Source: Porphyrobacter sp.
GTDB taxonomy: Bacteria > Pseudomonadota > Alphaproteobacteria > Sphingomonadales > Sphingomonadaceae
Length of the DNA stretch: 13,050 nt
NCBI GenBank assembly: GCA_014359685.1
Contig: JACIYY010000134.1
Location: 1-13,050, forward strand
Direction: 5' to 3'
The notes under the pieces were generated by a model. That model did no database searches. It saw nothing but the letters and a program-made list of their open reading frames with translations, and was not told the origin of the DNA. This document shows positions 1-7,412 of this stretch, one piece after another (the first letter of the stretch is position 1; the number at the start of each line of letters is the position of its first letter). The translations under genes and the position numbers were made by a program.

Positions 1-1392
1 AAGTGGCGTGCGCGGATTGCTGTAGTCAATGCCGACGACCAGCCCGTCGTCGTAAAAGGTGCGCGAAAACTGGGTCGGGTCGACTGATCCGTCCTCCAGT
101 TCGGAGGATTTGGCCCAGCTCGCCGAATATTCTGCGAACCATGTGCCGGTATCGGTCTTGCCACCCAAACTCAGCGAGCGGATCTTCTGGCTCTCGAAAC
201 GATCCTTGATCTCGCGTTCAACGTCGAATTCCTGGTCGGCATCGCTGAATTGGGCCAGCGTTCCGTCGAAGGCGCTCGGGCCGTCATCCTCGAAATCGCC
301 GAGGTCGAAGGTCAGCCCGCGACGAAACTCCTGATCGTCGAACTGGCTGTAGATGCCCCTGGCATAGAGCTCGGTGGCCTCGCCGATCCTGAAATCGAAG
401 CCCAGGGTGGCGCTGATGCGCTCGCGCTCGACATCATAGTCGCGATGCTCGACCTTGGCAGAGAACGGACCGTTGGCCGATTCCACCCAATCGTCCGCCT
501 CCATATTGTCGGTCTCGAACTTGCGCTGATAATAGGACAGCCCACCGGTCACGCCGATGCCATCGGTCAGCCGGGCGGCGAAATCTACGCTGCCCTTGGG
601 CGTCAGCTCGCCCGAATAGTCGTTGTAGCTTCCTTCCAGCTTCGCCGTGAACAGATTTCGCCGGCGCGCGAAGGCGCTGGTCGTCTCGATCTCGACCGAG
701 GCGCCGATCGTGTCGGCATCCATGTCGGGAGTCAGAGACTTCTTGACCGTGATCGATTCGATCACGTCGCTCGAAATCACATCGAGCGCGACCGAGCGGA
801 CATCGCTCTCCGGGGCGGGCAGGCGGACGCCGTTGAGCGAGGTCGAGACCAGATCGGGATCGAGGCCGCGGACCGAGACGAAGCGGCCTTCGCCCTGATC
901 GTTGAGCACGTTCACGCCGGGCAGGCGGCGCAGGGATTCGGCCACGTTCTGGTCGGGAAACTGACCGATGGCATCACGGGTCAACACGTCGCTGACGACG
1001 TCGGACGCACGCTTGCGCGACAACGCACTGGCCTGGTTGGCGGCCTGGCCGATGACCAGGATCACGCCCGGACCGCTGCCACCGAGCGAGAAATCGGCGC
1101 GGACCGTTCCCGTGGCCGGAACCTCTATGGTGAGGGTTTCGGTCTCGGCGCCGACGTAGCTGGCCTGAATCGTGTAGGTTCCCGCCGGTACGTCAGCGAA
1201 GATGAAAGTGCCGTTCGGTCCGGTGACCGCCTGGCGATTCAGCTCCGCGATGCGGACGGTCGCCGCCTGCAGTGCGATGGTGTCGGTTTGATCGACAACT
1301 GTACCGGCGATCTCGCCGGCGAGTGCGGCGTGCGGCGCGACGGCGGCAAACGCGACGGCGGTGGTGGCGAGACGGCCACGCAGCTTGAACAT
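1..1392 (-). CDS. TonB-dependent receptor, N-terminal part (cut by left edge)
   Basis: This is an outer-membrane TonB-dependent receptor that would take up a large substrate using energy from TonB/ExbBD. The 464 visible residues are the N-terminal part, and the C-terminal beta-barrel lies outside the window. Residues 1-25 form a signal peptide ending in AALA. Residues about 26-100 look like a carboxypeptidase-regulatory-like beta-sandwich (NGTFIFADVPAGTYTI). A TonB-box-like ILVIGQ follows. The plug domain spans about 115-230, with FPDQNVAESLRRLPGV, GEGRFVSVRGLDPDL and SLTPDMDADTIGASVEIETT. These motifs match the Xanthomonas/Caulobacter TonB-receptor family, whose members are usually 800-1000 residues. 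The first barrel strands begin near residue 235. The start is ATG at 1392, six bases after AGGGAGG. The substrate cannot be read from this part. Family call is firm; specificity is unknown. Confidence 0.93.
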   Translation of the reverse strand, partial: MFKLRGRLATTAVAFAAVAPHAALAGEIAGTVVDQTDTIALQAATVRIAELNRQAVTGPNGTFIFADVPAGTYTIQASYVGAETETLTIEVPATGTVRADFSLGGSGPGVILVIGQAANQASALSRKRASDVVSDVLTRDAIGQFPDQNVAESLRRLPGVNVLNDQGEGRFVSVRGLDPDLVSTSLNGVRLPAPESDVRSVALDVISSDVIESITVKKSLTPDMDADTIGASVEIETTSAFARRRNLFTAKLEGSYNDYSGELTPKGSVDFAARLTDGIGVTGGLSYYQRKFETDNMEADDWVESANGPFSAKVEHRDYDVERERISATLGFDFRIGEATELYARGIYSQFDDQEFRRGLTFDLGDFEDDGPSAFDGTLAQFSDADQEFDVEREIKDRFESQKIRSLSLGGKTDTGTWFAEYSASWAKSSELEDGSVDPTQFSRTFYDDGLVVGIDYSNPRTPL

Positions 1393-1398
1393 TGTCTA

Positions 1399-1405
1399 CC
1401 TCCCT
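1399..1405 (-). promoter_or_regulatory. Ribosome binding site of the TonB-dependent receptor
   Basis: On the minus strand AGGGAGG precedes the ATG at 1392 by six bases. It is close to the ideal anti-16S sequence and fixes the start of the receptor, which is then followed at once by a signal peptide. Confidence 0.8.
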
Positions 1406-1470
1406 GTGTCGGGGAGGCGCTAGGAGCGGCTTGTGAAGGCTCCGGGACGATTCCGTGACAAGCACGATCC

Positions 1471-1486
1471 TGTCGGTTGCGCGACA
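1471..1486. repeat. Inverted repeat TGTCG-N6-CGACA, possible operator
   Basis: This is a perfect 5-bp inverted repeat with a 6-base spacer, 79-94 bases upstream of the receptor ATG. A further half-site-like TGACA lies at 1456-1460. The position suits control of the receptor by a dimeric regulator. The repeat is short, and chance occurrence is quite possible. The spacing does not match the 11-bp periodic Pho box. Confidence 0.3.
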
Positions 1487-1660
1487 AATCGGCCACACCC
1501 CCGAACTGGCCGGAGTTGGGGCGGACGCGCACAACGTCACCTCGGCCCGCCCCCGTGGAGAGCTTCGTCCACAGGCTGATGATCAAGCTCGTCGACCGGC
1601 GGTGCGGACAGACGGCTTGGCCGTTTGACCGCGACAGGACGATCGGTATGTGCGCGGTGG

Positions 1661-2338
1661 TCAGGCCCCGCTCGCGGTTGCGAACCAGATGGTGTGCATC
1701 GGCCCCTTGCCGTTGGTCCGCGCCCTGACGCGAACCTCCTCGACCGACAGGCCGGCCTGCCGCAGCCGCGCGGCGAAGGCGGGGTCGGCCGCCGCCGACC
1801 AGATCGCGAGCACGCCACCCGGCCGCAGCGCCGCTGCCGCGCGGGCCAGCCCGCCGGCCGAATAGAGCCGGTCGTTGGCGGCGCGGACCAGCCCGTCGGG
1901 CCCGTTGTCGACGTCGAGCAGGATCGCATCGTAGCTGCCGGCACCCCGAGCGATCACATCCGCCACGTCGCCGATCTCCAGCCGCACGCGCGGATCGTCG
2001 AGTCCGCCGGCGGCCAGATCGCGCATCGGCCCGCGCGCCCAGTCGATGATCTCGGGCACCAGCTCGGCCACGGTCACGCCGGCATCGTGGCCCAACCGGG
2101 CGAGCGCGGCGCGCAGGGTGAAGCCCATGCCGTAGCCGCCGATCAGCAGGCGCGCGGCAGCGACGTTGCCCAGCCGCTCGCAGGCCATCTCCGCCAGCGC
2201 GATCTCCGACCCGCTCATCCGGCTGCTCATCAGCTCGTTCCGGCCGAGCACGATCATGAAGTCGCGGTCATGGCGGTAGAGCCGCAATTCCTCGCCGCCG
2301 GGGACGCGGGCCGTGCCGAGGAGTTCGCGTGCGATCAT
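1661..2338 (-). CDS. Spermidine-synthase-like SAM-fold protein
   Basis: This 225-residue cytoplasmic protein has a class I methyltransferase fold related to spermidine synthase. Visible signatures are the nucleotide-binding loop LLIGGYGMGFTL (residues about 62-73), the acidic strand end VTVAELVPEIIDWARG (about 85-100), and AILLDVDNGPDGLVRAAND (about 135-155), followed by a Rossmann-like tail with a final MHTIWFA strand. It is shorter than true SpeE (about 280-310). The usual catalytic Asp region is replaced by the DNGPDG form common in alphaproteobacterial homologues labelled spermidine synthase, so polyamine synthesis is not shown. The start is ATG at 2338, which overlaps the antiporter's stop as ATGA. 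A longer reading from 2458 is rejected because it lies wholly inside the antiporter gene. Coupling suggests co-expression with the antiporter; the true substrate is unknown. Confidence 0.85.
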   Translation of the reverse strand: MIARELLGTARVPGGEELRLYRHDRDFMIVLGRNELMSSRMSGSEIALAEMACERLGNVAAARLLIGGYGMGFTLRAALARLGHDAGVTVAELVPEIIDWARGPMRDLAAGGLDDPRVRLEIGDVADVIARGAGSYDAILLDVDNGPDGLVRAANDRLYSAGGLARAAAALRPGGVLAIWSAAADPAFAARLRQAGLSVEEVRVRARTNGKGPMHTIWFATASGA

Positions 2339-3597
2339 GACGTGCTCTGCTCCACACCCGGTTTTGGCAGACCGGCCCCGGCGTGCTCCACCGCAACGCC
2401 GGCGGTGAGGCCGTGGACGATCGTCGACAGCACGATCGTCAGGGCAACGGTCGCCCATAGCGCGCCTTCATCGACCAGCTGCACATGGGTGCCCGCATAG
2501 GCAAGATAGTAGATCGAGCCGATCCCGCGCACGCCATAGAAGGCGACAACGCCTCGCTCGCGCGGGCCGAGTCCGGTCCCGGCCAGCGCCGCCCAGGCGA
2601 TCACCGGACGGATGACGAACACCAGCGCCACGGCGATCGCCGCATGGGTCCAGTCGAGGTGGGGCCACAGCGCGGGCAGGGCAGCACCCAGCGCGACCAG
2701 CAGGATCGCGGTCAGCGTGTGCTCGATCGATTCGGAGAAATCGTGCAGCCGCTCGTGGAAACGATCCTCCGATTCCTCGCGCCGCAGGGTAACCCCGGCA
2801 ACGAAGGCGGCGATGAAGCCGTAGCCCTCCAGCAGCTCGGTCAGCCCGTAGGCGAAGATCACGCCGGCGAAGGCGACCACGCCGCTCTGCGTCTTGGAAA
2901 GGGCGTTGTCGGTCGGCCAGTGGAACAGCACCCTGCCCAGCAGCCAGCCGGCGAGATAGCCGCCCAGCGCCCCGGCAGCGATGCGATAGGTGAGATCACG
3001 CAGCAGCCACTCCAGCGCCAGTTCGCCGCTGAGCGCGCCGGCCAGCGCCACCAGCACACCGAGATGGACGAAGGGGAAGGCCAGCCCGTCGTTCAGCCCC
3101 GCCTCGGTGGTCAGGGCAAAGCGCACCGGATGCTCGCCACCCTCCAGCGGCGGCCCGACCTGCACGTCGCCGGCGAGCACCGGGTCGGTCGGCGACAGGA
3201 TCGCCCCCAGCAGCAGCGCGCCAGCCAGTGTCAGCCCGGCCGCGAGAATGCCGACCGCCGCCATTGCTCCGATCGTCAGCGGCATGGCGATCAGCAACAG
3301 GCGGATCGTCGGGCGCCACTTGTTGCGATCCAGCACCCGGTCCAGCCGCAGCCCGGCCCCGAACAGGCCGACGATCACGCATAATTCCGCCGTCACTTCC
3401 CACGCGCGCGGATTGGCGGTGGGGTCGATCGCTTCGGGCATCCGCGGCAGCCACGAGAATGCGGCCAGGCCCAGCATCACCAGCAGCGCCGAGGCCGCAG
3501 GCTCCCGCCCCGAGAAGAAGCGCGGCAGCCAATAGGAGGCGATGATCACCGCCCCCGATCCGGCCAGCAGCACGTGGTAGGAGTCGAATCCGAACAT
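2335..3597 (-). CDS. CPA1-family Na+/H+ (cation/proton) antiporter
   Basis: This 420-residue inner-membrane exchanger of the monovalent cation:proton antiporter-1 (NhaP/NHE) family would swap Na+ or K+ for protons to hold internal pH and salt. It is built of about 12 hydrophobic segments across its whole length. Key family motifs are present: ILSPTDPVLAGDV (T137-D138-P139), the unwound-helix region of the fold; TTEAGLNDGLAFPFV with the N169-D170 pair typical of electroneutral CPA1 exchangers; and RGIGSIYYLAYA near residue 360. No long cytoplasmic regulatory tail or TrkA-type domain follows. The start is ATG at 3597 after a G-rich stretch. The only promoter-like AT patch upstream is GATATACGG, about 50 bases before the start. 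It overlaps the methyltransferase-like gene by ATGA. Ion choice is not readable. Confidence 0.93.
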   Translation of the reverse strand: MFGFDSYHVLLAGSGAVIIASYWLPRFFSGREPAASALLVMLGLAAFSWLPRMPEAIDPTANPRAWEVTAELCVIVGLFGAGLRLDRVLDRNKWRPTIRLLLIAMPLTIGAMAAVGILAAGLTLAGALLLGAILSPTDPVLAGDVQVGPPLEGGEHPVRFALTTEAGLNDGLAFPFVHLGVLVALAGALSGELALEWLLRDLTYRIAAGALGGYLAGWLLGRVLFHWPTDNALSKTQSGVVAFAGVIFAYGLTELLEGYGFIAAFVAGVTLRREESEDRFHERLHDFSESIEHTLTAILLVALGAALPALWPHLDWTHAAIAVALVFVIRPVIAWAALAGTGLGPRERGVVAFYGVRGIGSIYYLAYAGTHVQLVDEGALWATVALTIVLSTIVHGLTAGVAVEHAGAGLPKPGVEQSTS

Positions 3598-3697
3598 CGC
3601 AGAAAACCCCCGCCCCCGGCGCCTGCGCGGTCGCGGCGCGCCCGTATATCTCAGCTGTTCAACGCGGGCCGGGGTTGGCCGGGTCCGCGCCCGGTCG

Positions 3698-3723
3698 AAA
3701 AGGCCGCTCGGCGGGTCACGGCC
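3698..3723 (-). terminator. Likely intrinsic terminator of ftsK
   Basis: Read on the minus strand, 12 bases after the ftsK stop, GGCCG pairs with CGGCC across a 12-base loop and is followed directly by TTTT. The stem is short (5 bp) but all G/C. The position between ftsK and the antiporter gene fits an end of transcription, separating the two units. The loop is larger than ideal. Confidence 0.45.
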
Positions 3724-3735
3724 GGTCGCCGGTGG

Positions 3736-6084
3736 TTACAGCGGGTTGCCGTCGCGGTCGCGGAAGATCTCGCGGCGGCCGACATGGTTGGCGGGGCCGA
3801 CCAGGCCATCCTCCTCCATCCGCTCGATCCACTTGGCCGCGGTGTTGTAGCCGACGCCCATCTGCCGCTGGAGCCACGATCCGCTGGCCTTCTGCCCTTC
3901 GAACACGATCTGGCAGGCCTGGCGATACTTGCGTTCCTCAGGGTTGTCGCTGGCGGTGAACTCGTCCTCGAAGCCGAAGCCGCTGTCCTCCGGCTCCTCG
4001 GTCACCGAATCCACATAGGCCGGCGAACCCTGGCGGCGCCAGTGATCGGCGACCTTCTCGACCTCGTCGTCCGAGACGAACGGGCCGTGGACGCGGCGCA
4101 GCGCGCCCGAGCTCGGCTTGTAGAGCATGTCGCCCTTGCCCAGCAGCTGTTCGGCGCCCTGTTCGCCGAGGATGGTGCGGCTGTCGATGCGGCTGGTGAC
4201 GTGGAAGCTGATGCGGGTCGGCAGGTTGGCCTTGATGACGCCGGTAATGACATCGACGCTGGGGCGCTGGGTGGCCATGATCAGGTGGATGCCGGCGGCG
4301 CGGCTCTTCTGCGCCAGCCGCTGGATCAGCACCTCGATCTCCTTGCCGACCGTGACCATCAGGTCGGCCAGCTCGTCGACGATCAGCACGATCTGCGGCA
4401 GCACCTCGTAATCGAGCTGCTCTTCTTCGAACAATTCCTCGCCGCTTTCGGGGTCGAAGCCGGTCTGCACCCGCCGGCCCAGCGGCTTGCCGCGCGCGGC
4501 GGCGGCCTTCACCTTGTCGTTGAAGCCGCCGAGGTTGCGGACCCCGATGCTCGACATCTGGCGATAGCGGCGCTCCATCTCCTCGACTGCCCATTTGAGC
4601 GCGCGCACCGACTTGGCCGGATCGACCACCACCGGCGACAGAAGGTGCGGAATGTCGTCATAGACCTTCAGCTCCAGCACCTTGGGGTCGATCAGGATCA
4701 GCCGGCATTCGGCCGGGGTGAAGCGGTAGAGCAGCGACAGCAGGATACAGTTGAGCCCGACCGACTTGCCCGCGCCGGTGGTGCCGGCGACCAGCAAATG
4801 CGGCATCGCGGCGAGATCGGCGACGACCGGCTCCCCGGCGATGTCCTTGCCCAGGATGATCGGCAGATTGCCCTTCGATTCGGCGAAGGCAGCACTGGCG
4901 GCGAGCTCCTTCAGGCTGACCATCTGGCGGTCGGCATTGGGCAGTTCGATGCCCATCACGGTCCGGCCGGGGATCGAGGAGATGCGCGCGCTGATCGCGC
5001 TCATGTTGCGGGCGATGTCCTCGGCCAGACCGATCACGCGCGCGGCCTTGGTTCCGGGCGCAGGCTCCAGCTCGTACATCGTCACTACCGGGCCGGTGCG
5101 CACGGCGGTGATCTCGCCCTTGACGTTGAAATCCTCCAGCACGCCTTCGAGGAGGCGCGCATTGCTTTCCAGCGCCAGCCGGTCGAGCTTGGGGCCGCGA
5201 TCGGCGGGCGGGTCTTCCAGCAGGTCGAGCCCCGGCAGTTCGAGGCGATCGAACAGGTCCTTCTGCTGCGCCTTGGGCGGCGCGGCGGGGGCGGGCGGAT
5301 CGCGCGGATCGCTGATCTCCGGCGCCTTGCGCGCCGGCGGATCGTCCTCGCCCGATTCCGGCGGGCGTGGGGCGCGGCGTTCGCGCCCCCGCGCGCGCGG
5401 GGCCGAGGGCGCCTCGCCGTCCTCGAACCGGCGTTCGCCCGCCGGCGCCCGGCGCAGCGCGGCCGGCAGCGTCAGCAGCTGGGCCCAGTCGAGCGCGAAC
5501 ACCTTGCCGGCGAGCACCACCGCGAGCGCCAGGCACAGCGCCGCGCCGCCAAGCACGCCCCATCCCTGCGCCGGCGCGGGCAGCAATGCGGCCAGCGCGT
5601 GGATTCCGGCCGCGCCGAGCAGCCCGGCCAGCCCGCCGAGCGAGGCCGGCAGCCCGCCGACATTCTCGAACGCCAGCGCGAGCACGGTGGCAAACAGTAC
5701 CATCGCCACCAGCAGCAGCGCGACCGTGCGCCACCAGCGCCCGCCATGCGGCGTTTCCTCGTCCTCGGCATCGCGCCACAGCTTGCGGCCGAAAGCGTAG
5801 AGCAGCGGCACCAGCAGTGCGGCGGCAAGCCCGAACAGAACCAGCGCGCCGTCCGCCGCATAGGCGCCGGGCACGCCCATCCAGTTGTCGGCACGCCCGG
5901 CGGCGGCGGCGGTGGAGAAGGACGGATCGGTCTGGCGATAGGAGACCAGCGCCAGCGCGAGGAACAGCGTGGCCGCGAACAGCAGCGTCGCGCCGGCAAG
6001 CTGCCCGGCGCGGCTCAGAGAGCGGCGGAAGGCCGCGCGCCAATCGGCTGCCGGCTGGCGGGTGATCGCCGGTGATGCCATCAT
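3736..6084 (-). CDS. ftsK: DNA translocase FtsK
   Basis: This 782-residue septal DNA pump moves chromosome ends and activates dimer resolution at dif during division. The N-terminal membrane part (about 20-200) has hydrophobic segments such as ATLLFAATLFLALALVSY, with the typical GGLPASLGGLAGLLG stretch. A Pro/Arg/Glu-rich linker of about 100 residues follows. The motor has Walker A GTTGAGKS (434-441, K440), Walker B VLIVDELADLM (D570, E571) and TQRPSVDVITGVIKAN. The last 65 residues are the winged-helix gamma domain (GSWLQRQMGVGYNTAAKWIE) that reads KOPS sites. The linker is far shorter than in E. coli (1329 aa total), as is normal for alphaproteobacteria. The start is ATG at 6084, set by AAGGGGA upstream. 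In-frame ATGs at 6105/6108 lack a good site, and the frame stays open to 6657 only through the neighbouring gene. It lies 44 bp after the ThiE/TenI-like gene. Confidence 0.97.
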   Translation of the reverse strand: MMASPAITRQPAADWRAAFRRSLSRAGQLAGATLLFAATLFLALALVSYRQTDPSFSTAAAAGRADNWMGVPGAYAADGALVLFGLAAALLVPLLYAFGRKLWRDAEDEETPHGGRWWRTVALLLVAMVLFATVLALAFENVGGLPASLGGLAGLLGAAGIHALAALLPAPAQGWGVLGGAALCLALAVVLAGKVFALDWAQLLTLPAALRRAPAGERRFEDGEAPSAPRARGRERRAPRPPESGEDDPPARKAPEISDPRDPPAPAAPPKAQQKDLFDRLELPGLDLLEDPPADRGPKLDRLALESNARLLEGVLEDFNVKGEITAVRTGPVVTMYELEPAPGTKAARVIGLAEDIARNMSAISARISSIPGRTVMGIELPNADRQMVSLKELAASAAFAESKGNLPIILGKDIAGEPVVADLAAMPHLLVAGTTGAGKSVGLNCILLSLLYRFTPAECRLILIDPKVLELKVYDDIPHLLSPVVVDPAKSVRALKWAVEEMERRYRQMSSIGVRNLGGFNDKVKAAAARGKPLGRRVQTGFDPESGEELFEEEQLDYEVLPQIVLIVDELADLMVTVGKEIEVLIQRLAQKSRAAGIHLIMATQRPSVDVITGVIKANLPTRISFHVTSRIDSRTILGEQGAEQLLGKGDMLYKPSSGALRRVHGPFVSDDEVEKVADHWRRQGSPAYVDSVTEEPEDSGFGFEDEFTASDNPEERKYRQACQIVFEGQKASGSWLQRQMGVGYNTAAKWIERMEEDGLVGPANHVGRREIFRDRDGNPL

Positions 6085-6087
6085 CGT

Positions 6088-6094
6088 TCCCCTT
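6088..6094 (-). promoter_or_regulatory. Ribosome binding site that decides the ftsK start
   Basis: On the minus strand AAGGGGA lies three bases before the ATG at 6084. In-frame alternatives at 6105 and 6108 have no comparable site. The reading frame is open for another 570 bases upstream, so this site is the main guide to the start. Confidence 0.65.
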
Positions 6095-6128
6095 GTGTGC
6101 CGCATCATCGCCCGCGCGGGACTCGCCG

Positions 6129-6686
6129 TCAAGGCGCGGATCGCGGCCCGCCCGACAGCCCGTCGATCGCCGCCCAGCGCGGCCAGCCGAGCCGGCGCGC
6201 GCGGCGCGCGTCGATGCCGCCCAGCGCGATCACCGGCGCGGCCGCGAGTCGCGCCAGCAGGCGGAAGCGGACCGGGCCCAGCGTCGCGGCGCCGGGATGC
6301 GAGCGGGTCGCGAACACCGGCGAGAGCAGGATCGCGGCCGCGCCCGCGCGCTTGGCGGCGGCGATCTCGCGCAGATCGTGCGCGGCGGCGATGGCGAGCC
6401 GCCCGGCGCGCCCGGCGCGGTGCAGCGGCGGTGCGCCATAGCTGCCTTGGGCGCCCCAGGCGCGGGCCGTCCGCGCGCTGCCGGCAAGGATCATCAGGTG
6501 CCCGTATTGCCGGCACACCCGCCGCAGCACACAGAACCGCACCCGCCGCTCGGCCGGCGGCAGATGGTAATGCCGGAACACGAAGCCCGATCCGCGCGGC
6601 AGGCGGCGTAGCGCGCTCTCCAGCGCGGCATCGTTGCGGGCATCCGACAGCAGCCACAGCCGGGGCACAGGGTGGCGAACGCGCAT
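6129..6686 (-). CDS. Divergent ThiE/TenI-family protein (thiamine phosphate synthase-like)
   Basis: This 185-residue TIM-barrel-like protein belongs to the thiamine phosphate synthase/TenI superfamily. Recognisable parts are the first strand LWLLSD (10-15), GFVFRHY (34-40, matching the Q-x-R-x-K strand of ThiE), LAIAAAHD with H103 where TenI has its catalytic His, GAAAILLSPVFATRSHPGAATLG (115-137) and VIALGGID (152-159) near the phosphate site. Unlike true ThiE it lacks the Asn-Asp pair after the third strand (here ILAGSA) and the GVHLGQ motif (here QGSYGAPP). It is also shorter than the usual 200-220 residues. It may be a TenI-like thiazole tautomerase or have another role; automatic pipelines would call it thiamine phosphate synthase. 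The start is ATG at 6686, because longer readings run into yggS. The Shine-Dalgarno is weak. ftsK follows after 44 bp, probably on the same message. Confidence 0.8.
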   Translation of the reverse strand: MRVRHPVPRLWLLSDARNDAALESALRRLPRGSGFVFRHYHLPPAERRVRFCVLRRVCRQYGHLMILAGSARTARAWGAQGSYGAPPLHRAGRAGRLAIAAAHDLREIAAAKRAGAAAILLSPVFATRSHPGAATLGPVRFRLLARLAAAPVIALGGIDARRARRLGWPRWAAIDGLSGGPRSAP

Positions 6687-6693
6687 CGCCCGG

Positions 6694-6699
6694 CTATAG
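6694..6699. promoter_or_regulatory. Palindromic CTATAG in divergent gap, possible shared -10
   Basis: The 22-bp gap between the two divergent start codons contains CTATAG, which reads the same on both strands and resembles a -10 element either way. Used as such, transcripts would begin at or within a few bases of each ATG, giving leaderless or almost leaderless messages. No strong -35 is seen on either side, so this is tentative. Confidence 0.3.
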
Positions 6700-6708
6700 G
6701 TGGGCGCG

Positions 6709-7398
6709 ATGGACAGCGCAGCCGCCCGACCCGCCCCCGAGCTCGCCTCCAAGCTCGCTGCGGTCGAGGACCGCATCGCCCATGCCTGCCGGATCGCCGG
6801 CCGGCCGCGCGCGGAGGTGACGCTGATCGCGATCAGCAAGACTCACCCAGCCGATGCGATCGCCCCGCTGATCGCCGCCGGACAGCGGGTGTTCGGAGAG
6901 AACCGGGTGCAGGAAGCGGAAGGCAAGTGGCCGGCTTTGCGCGAGCGGTACGACGGGATCGCGCTCCACCTCGTCGGCCGGTTGCAGTCGAACAAGGCGG
7001 ACGAGGCGGTGGCGCTGTTCGATGCGATCCACTCGCTCGACCGGCCGCGCCTGGTGACCGCGCTGGCCAGGGCGATGGACCGGGCCGGCCGGCGGATCCC
7101 CTGCTTCGTGCAGGTCAATATCGGCGAAGAGCCGCAGAAGGGCGGCTGCGCGATCGCCGGGCTGTCGGCGTTGCTGGAGCAGGCGCGCGCCGCCGACCTG
7201 CCGCTCGCCGGGCTGATGTGCGTGCCGCCGCAGGAGATCGAGCCGGCGCCGTTCTTCGCACTGCTCGACAAGCTGGCGCGCGATCACGGCCTGCCGGGCC
7301 GGTCGATGGGGATGAGCGGCGATTTCGAAACCGCAATCATGCTGGGCGCCACCCATGTCAGGATCGGGACTGCGCTGTTCGGGGCGCGCGGCGGCTGA
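6709..7398 (+). CDS. yggS: PLP homeostasis protein, YggS/PLPBP family
   Basis: This 229-residue cytoplasmic protein binds pyridoxal 5'-phosphate and keeps vitamin B6 and amino-acid pools in balance. It has no known catalytic activity of its own. The family's alanine-racemase-like barrel is clear: LIAISKTHP with the PLP-lysine K44, VFGENRVQEAEGKWPAL, LHLVGRLQSNKADEAV, CFVQVNIGEEPQKGG, LAGLMCVPP, and the C-terminal phosphate-binding SMGMSGDFETAIMLGATHVRIGTALFG. Length is normal. ATG at 6709 is chosen because AGGTGGG lies just before it. A GTG at 6700 in the same frame would add three residues but has no site. It is divergent from the ThiE/TenI-like gene with only 22 bp between starts, and convergent with glnD 21 bp downstream. 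Confidence 0.95.
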   Translation: MDSAAARPAPELASKLAAVEDRIAHACRIAGRPRAEVTLIAISKTHPADAIAPLIAAGQRVFGENRVQEAEGKWPALRERYDGIALHLVGRLQSNKADEAVALFDAIHSLDRPRLVTALARAMDRAGRRIPCFVQVNIGEEPQKGGCAIAGLSALLEQARAADLPLAGLMCVPPQEIEPAPFFALLDKLARDHGLPGRSMGMSGDFETAIMLGATHVRIGTALFGARGG

Positions 7399-7412
7399 TT
7401 CCTGCCATCCGC

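Larger units (their letters stand above)
1393..1660. other. Intergenic region upstream of the TonB receptor
   Basis: This is the longest gene-free stretch in the window (268 bp), between the 3' end of the methyltransferase-like gene and the start of the receptor. It must hold the receptor promoter unless the receptor is read through from upstream. I see no convincing -35/-10 pair. It contains TGTCG-N6-CGACA (1471-1486) with another TGACA at 1456-1460, a possible regulator site. There is also a small hairpin, ACGGC-TTG-GCCGT (1612-1624), about 37 bases past the upstream gene's stop. Short open frames here are not supported by ribosome sites or recognisable proteins. Confidence 0.5.

Noticed and set aside
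250..1458. Plus-strand open frame of 402 codons opposite the TonB receptor
   Set aside because: Antisense shadow; the minus strand encodes a signal peptide, plug domain and a strong ribosome site.
1393..1660. Pho-box-like TTGTCG/TTGTCA repeats before the TonB receptor
   Set aside because: The repeats are 26 bp apart rather than the 11-bp period of a Pho box, and no good -10 is placed for a -35 role.
3574..6075. Plus-strand open frame of 833 codons opposite ftsK
   Set aside because: Antisense shadow of ftsK with a repetitive composition and no recognisable family; ftsK has every expected motif.
6085..6657. Longer N-terminus for ftsK (frame open to 6657)
   Set aside because: The extra residues are Arg/Ala/Gly-rich, have no membrane or FtsK character, and overlap the ThiE/TenI-like gene in another frame; AAGGGGA supports ATG 6084.
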